DNA from: Agapetus fuscipes
Taxonomy: Eukaryota > Arthropoda > Insecta > Trichoptera > Glossosomatidae
NCBI GenBank assembly: GCA_951799405.1
Contig: OX637339.1
Span: 13,888,001 to 13,952,000 of the forward strand
Direction of reading: 5' to 3'
Length of the DNA: 64,000 bases
Shown here: one piece after another, positions 30,748-45,000 of the stretch
How positions within the stretch are numbered: position 1 is the first letter of the stretch
How the letters are laid out: the number at the start of each line of letters is the position of its first letter
Translations under genes and position numbers: made by a program
Notes under the pieces: model-generated
What the model was told of the DNA's origin: nothing
The model's database searches: none
The model's input: the letters and a program-made list of their open reading frames with translations, nothing else

Positions 30748-32957
30748 TCATTGGAGGGGAGGCCGAGGAGAATAATTAAAACATGTTCAGCTTATAATGA
30801 AAAGTGTATTTCGCAATAATTATCACTTACAAAAGGAGCAATTAAATTTATATTGTAAAGTTATGCAATTACTGGATAAGGGATTATTACATTACAGGCT
30901 GTAGGAGAACACATCCAACTCAAATACATTGGATTCATCTCCAAAACAATCAGAAAAGTGTTAAAAACTTCCATCATTTTGGCCATCGTCTTTACAAAAT
31001 GTAAATTAGACATAATATATAAATTATTATATAAAGAAAATGATCTTAAAATTACAAATAAGGTATTACTTCAAACCCGGAGCACAGTCCACAGTTGAAT
31101 ACTCCTCACAAAATAGGAGAATGACATCAACCTTCAGTCAGGCAGACCAATCATCACTGGGAGTAGCTATTTTAGTAAAGAAGAAAAATACAGGTGTAAT
31201 GAATGCATTGTATTAAATATAAGAAGCCTTCCTGCAGTACAAAAAACTGAAACAGCACCTGTCTCTTAAGGAAATGCAAAAAAATAAACTATACCTAGCA
31301 TAAGACATGAACCATAGACTATGCTCACAGGCGTATCGGAGAAATGCAGTAAATAATTTCATTATTTTATTAAAATTACAAAACATACCTTTAACTGTAC
31401 ACAATGGAAGGAAGTTATTCAATGATGATGAGAGACTATGTTACTTTTCAAGACAGGAGGCAGCTCTTTTAAAATAATTTTGAGCATTCGACAAAGAATA
31501 TAAAACAAATGTCAATTTTTTATTAACAAATATAAATTGAAATACTTCATAGATGTTTTAGCCCGCTGGGGGCGCAAGTACACCGCACAACATGACTGAC
31601 TCTTCCATTAAATATCTAAACAAAAACCCATCTCGGGTGGAGATAAAGCAAATTACACAAAATGTTATGTTTAAATGGTCTTACACTTTTACACTTTTTA
31701 AAATAACTCTTTTATTATTGATAAAAATATGAAATTAAAAAAAAATAATAAGTGGACCTGACAGCACAACGAGAAGACTCCACGATGACTCTCCGTGCCG
31801 GGGCATCCTCCCGCACGACTAACTGGCTTCCCTGTCTACTGTACAAGCACGCAGCTCTCCTTACTGACCAGTCAACACACAAAACAATCATTGAAAAATG
31901 TGTGAAACTTTAAACATTACGCCTTCGATTTCAACCTAAACCAAATTGAGTTAAAGTAAGAAAGCAGATTTTTTGTCAGAATTACGAATATCCTGCGTTG
32001 TTCATACAACTTTCTTGATCACACGATAAAAAAATATATTTTCAATTGCAGGACAAGAAAATCACATGATGAATACAAAATACGTACAAATTGACAAAAA
32101 AAAGTAGTTCCCTTACTTTCACATCTACAATATGTTGTATGAAATCTCAGGTGTTCTGTAGAGCTGAAATTGAATACACACTTTCAACATCACATTTATT
32201 CAAAACCAATTTTTCAGATCCAAATTGTTTATTTTCCTGTATGGAGTGACAATGGACTTAGTTGGACCAGTTTGAAAAGACGACAGATGGGAAATTTGCT
32301 TCTTTCAGGTAATATTGCATAAGTGTCCTCTGTCTACACCCCTCACCTGTACCTCACGCAAAAACTTCAAATTCAACCTAAACCATGGCGTTCACAAAAT
32401 AATGCATGGAAAATGAAAAAGCACCTCTAGCGTGAGTGTTTTAGATTCCATACATCTTAGGTTAAGTGAAATGATTCCATCAAAATAAGGCGTCTGGTGA
32501 AAAATCTGGTCACAATATGAATGAACGATGCAAGCCCCATTAAGGTTCTAACACTCAACCACAAAAAGGTCAAAGGAGACCAGAAAGGCTGACGGATAGT
32601 CCGCGTCAACGCAGATGCAGCCAAGGCAGACATACGTAGCTGGAGAGCAAAGGTAAGAGTGGAGGATCCACTCTTGGATGGAAGTCTTGACAGTAGCGGT
32701 AGATCTTACCGTATCTATTTGGAGATAGGTGCGTGAACAGCTGATTGGTGTTCCCTATAAAGTCTGCCAGCTGTTGATGCCGCTAAGGTTTATTCTGTCC
32801 TCTCTTCAAATAGATATGGTAAGATTTACCAACAGCCCCAGAGCCGCTCACACAGGCTTGTAGAGTTTGTTATGCGCGGCACAGTTGAGTTGTATTTAGA
32901 GTTGCGGCAGGTCCCTGACAATAAATAGTATGCGGAGTGGTGATGCTGGTGAGGGTG
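30748..32957 (-). other. Probable cofilin 3' UTR / intergenic region
   Basis: No protein-coding signal. Mostly AT-rich, with a few GC-richer islands near 31561-31600 and 31760-31870 that do not look like the local repeats. A foldback repeat lies at 32690-32833. The extent of the UTR cannot be set from sequence. Confidence 0.4.
32690..32833. mobile_element. Short foldback MITE
   Basis: ggtagatcttaccgtatcta at 32698 pairs imperfectly with tagatatggtaagatttacc ending 32830; inner cagctg motifs also pair. Confidence 0.6.
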
Positions 32958-33078
32958 TTACTGGCGGTCAGTGGCGCGCAGCTTCTCCTCCACGGCGTCC
33001 TGCGAGGCCTCCGACAGGTCCGTGGCCTGGATGTACTTCTGCACGCCAACCAGAGATTTCTTCAGGGCGTCAAATGAG
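32958..33078 (-). CDS. tsr: Cofilin exon 4 with stop
   Basis: Minus-strand acceptor gttggcag. Encodes SFDALKKSLVGVQKYIQ to EEKLRATDRQ and then TAA at 32958-32960. A pogo-like transposon ends 29 bp upstream of the acceptor. Confidence 0.95.
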
Positions 33079-36000
33079 CTGCCAACAACACACAATATTG
33101 AGATATACAGTAGAGCCGTGCTGGTCCCAACCCTGCCTAATCCGTTGATCGCTGTAATCTAAACGGGCGAAAAAGAAGTCAATCACGAAGAAGAAGCCGA
33201 CCCAGGAATTAAGGTAATAAGCCATGCTGAGTAGAATATGCATTCAACAAATGCATTCAATAGGCTGACGAAAGCAGCATGTCAAGTCAGGACACATTGT
33301 TGCTGCGGCGATTACGAAGTGATGTTTTTTCCCAAAAAAAATCCAAATCTAGTCAATGCTAGATTTTCTCATTCCAAAATAGTATGCAGAAGGAAATATG
33401 TAGGAACATATAATATATTTGTTACTTTTTAATCATTTGAATTACGATCGAAGATTGCTTAAATAAATAAAACACAAAACAATTCCCATTTTTTTTATTT
33501 TTTACCTCCATAGAATTTATCCCATACTATAATCCTAACGCCCCATTATTTCGAACCCTCCTGTGTTTTCAGGGGTTCAGATTAACGAGGCTCTACTGTA
33601 TCATCAACAACACACATCAGTGATTACCAAGGGAATTGGTCTAAATTAATTCCAGGATACAAGACTACTAGATATACAGTAATCTTTCCAATACAAAAGC
33701 AAGAGATACATATTGTATCTTTAATTTTATTGACTAAAAGTAGTTCAACTACGAAGTGATACTAGTCAGGTAATAGTAAAAAAAAAATGCTGCCGTCAAC
33801 CAGATGCTTGAAAATCACATGCAACTAGACTCCACTTTAATTGAAGTGGTTGGCGTGAGGCCGGTCCCCTCACCTGTAAAAAGAAATAGGTCCCGAATCA
33901 CATCATGCGACCCCTTTGGGGATAACGCAGGCAAGAAGCTACAATATTTGTGTAGCTTAGTTGCGTGAAATCTTTGTAGCAGGTTCCTCAACCACAATGT
34001 CTTTTGCATCTTGAAGTCCTCTCTAATAATTCCTTTGGTTTTGTTAATTGTAGAGTGCTGATAGAAAAAACCCGACAGAATGGATAAATTGTGTAATGGC
34101 TGAGGAGACGTACCTGGAGTACAACATCTTCTTCTTGACCTTGGCGGTGTCGGGGCACCAGGACATGAGGAACAGCTTCTGCTTCTTGGAGCTCTCCGAT
34201 GTGCCCTGGCACTGGTGCATGTATTCAAAATCAAACAGGCCATATCTGAAACATTCCCACAGCGTATTTTACATTATAAATTTATAGGTATTTGAATCAG
34301 GTCGAAAATGAGCTAGTCCGAACGATAGCTCAATTGGTAGAGTGTTTGCATTCCATGCCGTGAGCCCGGGTTCGAATCCCACCAAGGGTGTCAGAAATAA
34401 TTTCCCATTTTGGTGTCTACTGAAAACACCAAAATAAAATACCGGCAAGTTTTACTCAGCCTTTACAAGAAATGAGTACCAACCCACTCGGGAGGTGGGA
34501 AACACCCACTTCAACTGAAGTTGTTGGCGTAAGGCCGGCCTCTTGCCTGTAAAAATAAATAGGTTACACTCGCCACATGCAAAACCCTTCAGGGATAACG
34601 CGGCAAGAAGTTACACTATATGTGAAGCTTAGTTGCGTTTTGTAATGACCAGGCACCGGAAGGAAGGATAGCCCAGACTGCGATAAAGTGAGAAAGGATG
34701 TGGCTCAGTCTTTAAAAGTTGCTAACTAGACAGTATCGTCAGAGGCTCGAATTGGGCTGTAGCACTAATGAAGACAAAGAACACATTATATTAGACAAAT
34801 CTGCAGAAGCACTGGCCACTCCTAACGGAATAGCAGCTAGATACAAGAAAAAATATAAAAGCAAAATTTGTAAGTGATATCTGTCCAATAACAAGAATAT
34901 TTGTTTCTATTGAATTGGATTTAGTGTGGACAGTGTGTGTTACCTGCATTCCCCGGTGCCGCCCTTCTGCAGGTCCTCCAGGAAAGAGTCGTACTCGGCG
35001 TTCCTCTCGCCCACCACCTCCACGTCTATCTGCTTCTCGTCGCGGATGTAGAACACCACGTAGCGGTGCTTCTTGTCCTTTTTGATCTCCTCATATGTCG
35101 TCTTACAGATGTCCGATACGGTCACTCCAGACGCCTGCAACCAACACACACAAGCATCACCAACTGCTTCAACTCAACTTACAACCATGGTGAAAGTATT
35201 AGGTCCTTACATATGAAATTGACGTTTTGCCCTACTGGCCACTTTGATCTCAAATATCTCCTCTTTGGTTAAGAGTTCCAAATTCAAATTGATACAACTT
35301 TTTACTCATGTATTTGTGTTTTTAAAATTGTAATTCATTTGATCGTTTCTCAATTGTTTTTTTCTCAGCGTTACTCATTTTACAAAATGGAAAACTTGAA
35401 ATATCGCGTTATTTACGAGTAAGAGTTCCACTGTGGCACCAGTGCTGCAGAAACGGTTCAAAGGATTAATGATGTGTATGGCGACGATGTCGCAAAATAA
35501 AACACAGTGCGTTTTTGGTTCCAACGTTTTCGTTCTGGAAATTTTGGCCTGCAGAACAGGCCTCGTGGACGGCCTGAGACCAAAGTTGATAATCAGGAAT
35601 TGAAGGCTATTGTGGGATCGAATCCATCGCAAACCACTTCCGAGTAAGCTGTAGGCTGCAAAATTAGTGATAAAACTATTTTAATCCACTCGAAGCAAAT
35701 TGGAAAGGTGAAAAAGCTTGAAAGGTGGGTACCTCACAAATTGGATGAAGCAAAACAAACGCGCGTCGACTGCTGTGTTACATTACTCAAACGGCACAAA
35801 AATGTAAGGATTTTAAATCGGATTATTTCCTGTGATGAAAAATGGATCCTGCACGATAATCAGAAGTGCTCATCGCAATCGCTAAACCCTGCCGAACAAG
35901 CCAAATCATGCCCCAAGCGAAAATTGGCTCAAAAAAAGTTACTTGTGAGCGTTTGGTGGACTAGTGTCGGTGTCGTTCACTACACTTTTCTTAAATCTGG

Positions 36001-39000
36001 TCAAACGATTACGGCAGATGTCTATTGTCAGCAACTGCAAACCATGATAGAAAAACTAGCTGCTTAACAACCGAGGCTGGTCAATTGCTCTCGGTCACTG
36101 CTATTTCATGACAACGCCAGACCACACATTACACAACAACAGACGGCTACCAAATTAGAGAAGCTTCAATTGGAATGTTTAAGACATCCCACGTACTCTC
36201 CGGACCTTGCTCCAACAGATTATCATTTTTTTCGAAATTTGGATAGCTTCTTGTCTATAATCTATAATCTATAATCTAAGTTGCAAGGATATATTCATTC
36301 AAAGCTCTCAGATGTATGCCCACAAACAAACACGTGTAGTTCGCGCTTACAAATGCTGATTGTGTACTTACAAATAAAATCCAAACCTCAAATGAACATA
36401 AGCCCTGCAACTCTTGCCAACATTCCCTGAAACAGGGGTGACATTGGCAAAGTGAACCATTTTTTACAGTATGGGTGGTCAGCCTCATACCAACCTATAA
36501 GTCAAGGAATACGAGTAATAAATAACATTTAAGTATAAGAAAACAACAAAACCTTAAAAATAAATCTATACAAAAAAAGTAAAAAATGTCTTATGCAAAA
36601 AATGTAGCAAGCCAATAAACCAACATTAAAAATCAGCATTGCAGAATTGTAAGGGAAAAAATTCAACTCCCATGGGGCAGTCCTAACCGCCTTCAAAGAT
36701 TGTATTGATTTCAATCCAAATGGTTATTTTCGTAAAGGGATCTATTAACTACCTATGAGATGGCAAAAGTGCATAGATAGCTATGATACATACTTTGATT
36801 AAATAAATATATTAGATTTAAAAAAAAAAACTTATTATTCCTCCCATACAAAACGCCAATTTCATATGTAAAGACCTAATATATCTGTGATAGCTGAACT
36901 TGTTAAATGTCATCTATTTAACTGTTGCAAAAATAGCATCTCCATAATCAGATCCCCCAAAAAATATGTGTCCTAAAAATGAAGTCTTTGAAGGCCCCTT
37001 GAACGCAAGAGCCCTAGACTAACTTCACCCTGTGGGTTCAAACCAGAAACAAAAACTGTCAATTCCAACGTACGGTCTACTACCAACATTTTGAAGCATC
37101 TGTAGTAGCTGTCAGTTCAAACTTGACAGCTAAAACTGATAGCTAGAACTGGCAACTACAATAGCAATTCAACTTTATAGCTACAAGAACAGTTGTAACT
37201 GATGACAATCTCCAATCAGCAAAGCTTGATTATAACAGATATAAAATCAACACTGCAATAAAGTGTAGGAACTTCCTTACCTAGAATCTCTTCCATTCTT
37301 CTTCATCTAATGCTTTCTCACAAAACACCACTTTTAATTCGCAATGTCTTTGAGCTCACAATTCATGAAGTTTGATCACACACTCTGTACGTTATGTGAA
37401 ACTGGAATCTGATTATCATTTGTAGCAGGCAGCTGGAGTCTCCAGACCGCAACCAATTAATTAAATATAACATAATACGTCATAATATTGCAATTTACTT
37501 TAATGGCGTGAGGATCACATACACAAATGATTAGATTACAAAGTTTACTAATGGGATCTGTAAAGAATATGTGAGGGAAAAACTCAACAGAAGTAAGTGC
37601 TAAGAAAGACAAATTACGTAAGTTTTAATTTAAATACAGAATAATTTGAACACGTAATTTTTTTTTTTTTTTACACTTATTACAAAAGACGAAAATATAT
37701 TTCTTTCAATGAAAAAATACACAATTATGTTTGGTAAAAATACAAACGTTTCTGTCTTATTCTAAACTTGATACACCTTTCTCATTTTGGATTTGGTAAC
37801 CAAAAGTCAGGCTCAAACCTACTTTTTGTATGGAAACACTGACATTCTAATCCAGTGTTTTTCAACCTTTTTCATGACACGACCCCCCTAGTATCAAAAA
37901 TATTTCGCGACCCCCCACCCCTTTTGTTAATACATTATTTAATTTAATATAATAACTATAACTCTTATCGACTTTTTATTTAAGTCTCTCGACGTTTTCT
38001 CGAAAGAAGTTTTCTCGACCTCTCGCGACCCCCCCACAGAGGCTCCGCGACCCCCCAGGGGGTCGCGACCCACAAGTTGAAAAACGCTGTTCTAATCTAA
38101 TCGAATCTAAGTTGCAAAGATATGTTACATTGGAGATTCACATTACATGCATTCTCACAACCAGACATGTACAAGTTTGCGCTTGCACATGCCTCATGTG
38201 AGCCTACAACATAAAAACCAAATCTCAAATGGACATACACCCTGCAAATCTTGCCGTCCTTCCCTGTAACAGGGGTGACATTGGCAAAGTGAACCATTTT
38301 TACAGCATGGGTGGTCAGCCGCATACCAACCTATAAGTCACGGAACAAACATTATAGACATTAAAACGGATTAAAAACCAAAAGATATTTTCTTAACAGG
38401 ATTTTCATGTAAATAATAATTAAACTGATACTGAACCTAAAATGATTTAGCAAATCACACAATTTTCTACAAGTACCTAGAAGACTTTTCATAAGTTTTT
38501 CCTACAAAAACATCGCAATGACAGTCTGATAATTTAAGTTTGAAATTTATGATAGAAAAAAACGTATTCCAAAAATAAAGACAGATTTTTTGATAAACCT
38601 TTTAGCCACGACGCACCGGGAAGTTTTATTTCAAGAATTATTTTTGAGAAACATCCACGTATCAAAATTGGTTTCCAGCTGTCTTTACATATTCATTTCT
38701 TCGTTCAGTGGAGCAAAGACCATGGCAAGGGCAGGGTTTGATTTTTTTCTCGACCGTAAAAATAAAGTTGCATTTTTTATAAAAAAAAAACAATGAAGGG
38801 GATATATCTTAAAATATGAGAGTAAAATGAAATACGGAGCGGGGGTTAATGAACTGTCGTAGCTGAAATGCTTAGACCACATGGACTGTTTATTAAAAAA
38901 ATACTGCACGTAAGAAAATGACTTCTTCTTCTTCGCGATGAGCAGGAGCGCCAGTGTCAGTGATGTAAAGGAATGGAATAAAAGAAGGCTCACACAGCAT

Positions 39001-42000
39001 CTTTGTATCACGGCGCATGAAAAATTGTTTACAAATCGCAAAAAAGCAACGCAACTAAGCTAAGGTTTCCTATATTGTGACGGGTATTTATTTAGCCACC
39101 TGAAGAAGCCAGCGGATTTTTACGAAACCAGTCGTGGAATTTTTATATACTCGCCGTAATCGAAAACAAAATGTTTTTTTTTTTCAATGAATGCCTCCAC
39201 AATCAAACAACTAAGGTTTCCTATATTGTGAAGGGTTCCACGACAAATCGGTCAGAAAGCCCGTCCACAGACAGCTCGGTCATGGGCAAATCGGCTACAC
39301 GACAACACGACTTTTCAGTCACATACAGTATAGGTCCACAGACAAGAAAACTTGCTCTCGAAAAGAACCTTTATAATTACTGTAGTTGTACTTAATTGTT
39401 GTTTTCTGACTGATCTTTGTCTGATTTATCGTGATACGATGTGAAGTTATACTCGTATGCGCGCGTGTGACGCGGAGAGACGAAATGAAGACGAAACGGA
39501 GAAAAAAGCACGCTAAGTATCAGAGAGATATTAAAAATAGCTCGCCTTCTCTATTTAGATTTTAGAGTCCGTGTGAGCACATTACTGCAAGTGTAAAAGA
39601 CTACGTGAAAACTCAACCGTAGCGTTTAACAAGAAATGTAACAAGCGAATTTAGTGAACGTTTCAGTTTACATATATTTTTGGTAAAACGCAATGGCTAA
39701 GTGGAGAACATGGTGAAACTGTAGGGCACGCCGGAGTACGGAGGAAAAATAATATGTTGTACCTACAAAAACATGGGAACGATTAGTGACGGAAAGAAAG
39801 AAATGAAATGACTGATTAATTTACGAGCGAAATAGTCGGTTTATGACTGAGAGAGTACAAGGAAGATTTCTGTGTGATATTCGAGCCGTCTCACGTAGAC
39901 AATCGTATCTGTGAAAGCTAAAAAGTTAGAGAGGGTTGATGAAGACGGCACAAAGTAACACAGTTGTCAAACCTAGAAAAATATTTTTTAAAAAACATTT
40001 TAAAATGTGTATGTGAAGGTTTACAATAATTATCAGATTTTTCGCCAAAAATACGAGTTGTATTAAGGTAACTTGTTTCACAACGTTTTTGGTTTTACTA
40101 AAAACGCAACTAAGCTACACATATAGTGTAACTTCTTGCCGCGTTATCCCCGAAGGGGTCGCATGTGGCGAGTTGAACCTATTTATTTTTACAGGCAAGG
40201 GGGCCGGCCTTACGCCAACCACTTCAGTTGAAGTGGGGGTTTCCCAGCTCCCGAGGGGGCTGGTACTCATTTCTTGTGAAGGCTGAGTAAACCTTGCCAG
40301 TATTTTTATTATGGGGTTTGAAATAAACACCGAAATAGGAAATCATTTCTGACACCCTCCTTGGTGGGATTCGAACCCGAGCTCACGGGGTAGAATGCAA
40401 GCACTCTACCAACTGAGCTATCGACCGGACCGGTTTTGCTCACTCATATCTTGAAAGTCAGATATACTGAGTTAAAATCATTTTGTACGGCATAAAGAAT
40501 CTGAATCAGGAATTATATCAGGAATCTGAAAAATTACTTAATATTCATCAACAAATACACTTATCGAAACACAATTTAACAAAGAAAAGGCTTTTTTCAT
40601 TCAAAGCACAATTTAAAAAAATAGTGAGTGATTTAGTCTTCACACATTTTTTAGATTAACGTGATCGAGGGGAGTTCTTTAATGTTTTATACTCGGGGTA
40701 CAGATTACAATATATTCTTATCATTTCATTCACTTGAAGGCGTCAGCGTCTGATAATTTTGCGTCGCCTATTTTTTACAACTGGCTAAACGAAAATACAT
40801 CATATACCCGCCTACCATTGCAAGATCACAGAACTTTTTCTCTGACTGAAGATGCGATTATAAAACAACATCATACGAGAGAAATTCTGAAATATCTGCA
40901 TTCTGCGATATCTCTCGCCCACCAATGCAGCACACGTAAGGTCCAGGAAACATTTTGGTCCAAGAATTAAAATAAAACTTCGAACTTCCACATCTTGGAG
41001 AGATAGATGGCACAGCGTTGCCTGATGAGAAACAAATACATCATCACAGATGCCGATGACTACAACCTCCCTCGAAAAGTTTGGGTCCAACAAAATAGAA
41101 TTCGCACTGAACAAGGTCACTGGCAGCCTATTCGCACTAGAAACATTTTGGCAGGAGTTTCTACCCGGTGCGCAGTCAGTGTATGGGAACTTTCACTAGT
41201 CCCATTCTACCCGGCTAATCAAACACCAGGTAAACAATCCCGCCATAATACAATCTAGTGCGAAGCAAAATCATCCGGGCAGAATGGTTTGTGTCTGAAA
41301 TGGGCCTGAGACTTTTGATAAAAAAAAATGCTTCTCTTGTCAGCCATACGAAAAGTAAAAGCAAATTAAGGTTACAGCCATGCATGTCAGGTTAGGTTTT
41401 GTCCCTGTGGTACGCAGATCCCCACCACTGCAAGAGAGATGATGAGGTTGAATACCCACAGAGGTGCGCGTGCATTTCTCTGCCTGGCCGGTAGAGGTGT
41501 GATCCCATATGACATGTGAAAGACTTCCCAATATTTATACCGACACCAGGATGTGCTGGTTAGGCGTTAGTCTGTCACATCACAACATGCAAGCGAAGCA
41601 ATGTTATTCGGTTAGTAAATTTGGTATAGAAATGCAAGAATTAAAAGGAGATTACCCCGTAAAAGAGTCAATGTATCAACAAATAATAATCAATTCAAGC
41701 AATGTTCGAATCCACTAAAATTATTTATTTTATTTGAACGGAAATTAAATACAAAACTTCAACGTCTTTGCCTTACAATGCATCATGAGCTTCTTCCTGC
41801 TGAAAACTACATCACGAAACGGCGCTCTACATAAAATGATGATTAAATCATCAAATCATTATCATCATCATCATCATCAACCGTAGTCTCATAAAAGTGT
41901 GACGTTTGTGAAAAAAGGTCTAAATTCAAATTTGCGTTGAGTCCATCGAGTCTCGTTGTCATGATCATATAGTTTCCTAATGTTAGGGAACAGCTGTGAG

Positions 42001-45000
42001 TGCGGACTATTTTGATGGCATAGGGAAGATGAAGTTGCATAACCGGCAGCAATAATTATGACAAGTCGGGTTTAGCTTGGCACTCCTCCTCGGCCACAGC
42101 GGTCTGCAAACTTTTCAACTTGAGGGCCGATTCCTGTACCCAGAGTATACGACATTGAGTAGATCTCACATCGATTGCGTATATCGAAAATGTATTGAAT
42201 ATACGACAGCAGTACTAGAGAACAGTGGCGCAGTCATAAAAACACGATTCCTAGCGGCTTTTAAAATCTAAATCTAAGCTGCAAAGATATCTATCATAAT
42301 AACACGATTCCTGTCGGCTTCTAAAATCTATATCTAAGCTGCAAAGATATATATCATTTAAGATTCATATTAAACGCATTCCCATAAGTAGACATGTATA
42401 AGTTCGCGCTAACACATGCCGCATGTGGACCTACAAAATAAAAACCCAATCTCAGGGGTGACATTGGCAAAGTGAACCATTTTTTACAGTATGGGTGGTC
42501 AGCCTCATACCAATCTATAAGTCAAGCTCGCCTTTTTGAAATTCCACAAAAAGTAACGTATACAAATATTTATTTATTTAATTAGTAAAAAAGAAACTAA
42601 CAACCAACTTTTTGCAAACCGCGAGAGCTTCGTTCGATCACTGACGAATACAGCCGAATACACCCAACTCTCAACTCCTGGCGGACCTATGAACAGCCTG
42701 TTGTTCCGAAAAACAACGGTATGGTTTCTCAATCGGGTTACCTTCTGAAAGGAATCACCCTTCGCCACTGCTAGAGAATGATTTAGTTTTCATTTTTTTT
42801 TTCGATTAACGCAACTCCTAGATAATAATTCACTTTTCATACGTTTTTCGATGAACGCGATCGACAGTAAGTGTACGCAATGTTTTACATTAGGAGCACT
42901 GTTCTAATCACCCAATAGCTAGAGACTTGCGTGAGTCATCCTCGTCAGCCAACATTTCGCATGCATTTCCACTTGCTTGCTTTCAATATTGTTTTGGAAA
43001 CGAAAATGAGTTGTCCTGGTGCAGGACATGCCAACAATACCTGCCAAACACTGACGCCCACATGACGTGTATGTGTGTGTGTCACTTCCCTAAGTATTTC
43101 AACCTAGAGATATGATTTTTTCAGACATTGATAAGAACCGGCGGCGAAAGATATACGGCGTGCCATATTATATTGATGATTATTATGAGTTGGGTTGATA
43201 GCTCAGTTGTTAGAATGCTTGCACTCCATGCTAGAGGGCTAGGGTTCAACCCCACCTAAGGTGTCGGAATGGTTTACTCAGCAATCACAAGAAATGAGAA
43301 CCAGCCCCCTCAGGAGCTGGGAAATCTTCACCTCAAGTGAAGTAGTTGACGTATAAAAAATTAAGGATTCCACACACATCCGTGATATGCAACTTCTTTC
43401 GGGGACAATGCGGTAAGGAATTACCCTATAGGTGCGTCTCAGTTGCGTTTGCTTTAATGTTTTAGCGCCATTTTTTAACATGCTGCCACTCCAATGGCCT
43501 TTTATTTGGCCTCATCGTCCTCTTCAGGTCTTTAATGTTTTTGAGCCTTGGACTTGGCAGCCGATTTTAGGTATTACCACTAGGGCAAGCTACTATAAAA
43601 GGAAGGTCCCGAAGACTGATCGCGAATGACTGGAATAAGCAGAGTGAGAAAAAGAGAAGAGCGTGCATGAAGAGAGTGATGAATGTCGAGGAGATGAAAA
43701 AAGTGTGGGACAAAACAAAGTGAGGTTAATCTGTAGAGGTACTGGACACCCCTATCGGTATGGCGACCGGATACAAATGCAAGAGGGATAAGTCACAAGG
43801 TCTCTGCTCAGTTTCTAAACTAAAAAAGAAAATAACTGCAGTCCGCGTACCGCAGTTTGTTGACCACTGCTCCAGAAATGTTCCACAATAATTACATTTT
43901 CTGGTGAGAGCACTAAAATCCAATCATTAAATAATGTGAAATATTTGCACCCGCCAAAATGGCACAGCACATAATAATAGTTAATCGTTGTTTTTTGTGA
44001 CACAACTCCCTGAGTGATAAACTGACGCGCATAGACCGGACGCACACGGGTTCAGTAGATGACTACGACAAGAAAGTTACTCTTCACAAGACCAACTAAT
44101 TAATGTATGTTCTCATGACTTACCGCCCTGTATTTACTAGCACTAAAGGCTAGTTCGCACAAGGCCACTGATTTAGTCAAGTAACGAGTAATTTAGTAGT
44201 GGGCGGGGCGCTACTCGCCCGTGAAGCGTTCGCATTACGGTCCAGTACAGTACACAAGTGCGAAGTTGGCTGCAGAAAGCCCTTTCTATAATGGCGGAAA
44301 ATTTGAATTGGCTGCAGTTTGAAAATATTAATTGAGTATTAAAATCATGTTATTATAAAGCCCTTTAAATTGGCTATGGTTTGGTAATATTAACTGATTT
44401 ATGCCCGGCCACCTAGCTAGGAGCCTGTTTAGCAAACAACTTCGAAACTCGACTTTTGTAAATTCGAAATGTATTTTATGGTTTATAAAATAATATACAC
44501 ATTTTAAATAAAAACAACACATGACTATTTGATGTTTATAATAATATCTACCATTTACGCTGCAAACATTATTTTTTAATTGAATTTTTATCTTTTCAAT
44601 GATGTGTACAAAGTATATTTTGTATGCACACACTATAAAACGGCTCGTAGTCTGCAGCTGCATTCAGATGCATTTCTCTGTTGCGTTTTTCGTTGTTGAC
44701 AATTAACATCAATATTCGACATGTAAAATCGGCATTTTCAAATACACGGCGGTCACCAATCAATTATCAAGTTAAAGAAGAAACATGGTTCAAGTTTTCA
44801 GAGGCTGACCGCGAGAAACTTGTTCAATCCTGCTACATACGCCTCTCACGTCTGTCACAGATACCAGCTGATGGCTTACAGTGGCATAAAATTGTAATGC
44901 CTCTAATTAGTTATCCCCGTGTGTCACTGAATTGTTTCTGTACAAAACAATAAGTAACAATCCATCTGAAGGATATCATAAGGCCTGTGATATGACAAAT

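Noticed and set aside
34316..34390. tRNA-like sequence with good A and B boxes
   Set aside because: The same head recurs at 40340-40433, 43188, 49900 and elsewhere with a common ~250-bp body, so it is a SINE head and not a tRNA gene.
36276..36488. Recurring ~70-codon frame [19 protein letters not shown], also at 6672, 38097 and 52537
   Set aside because: It lies within family A copies; frames differ in length and are broken in most copies, with no sign of coding constraint.
44328..44663. Minus-strand frames in the tandem units (MCCFYLKCVYYFIN...)
   Set aside because: AT-rich, no domain, and different start positions between copies; treated as chance frames.
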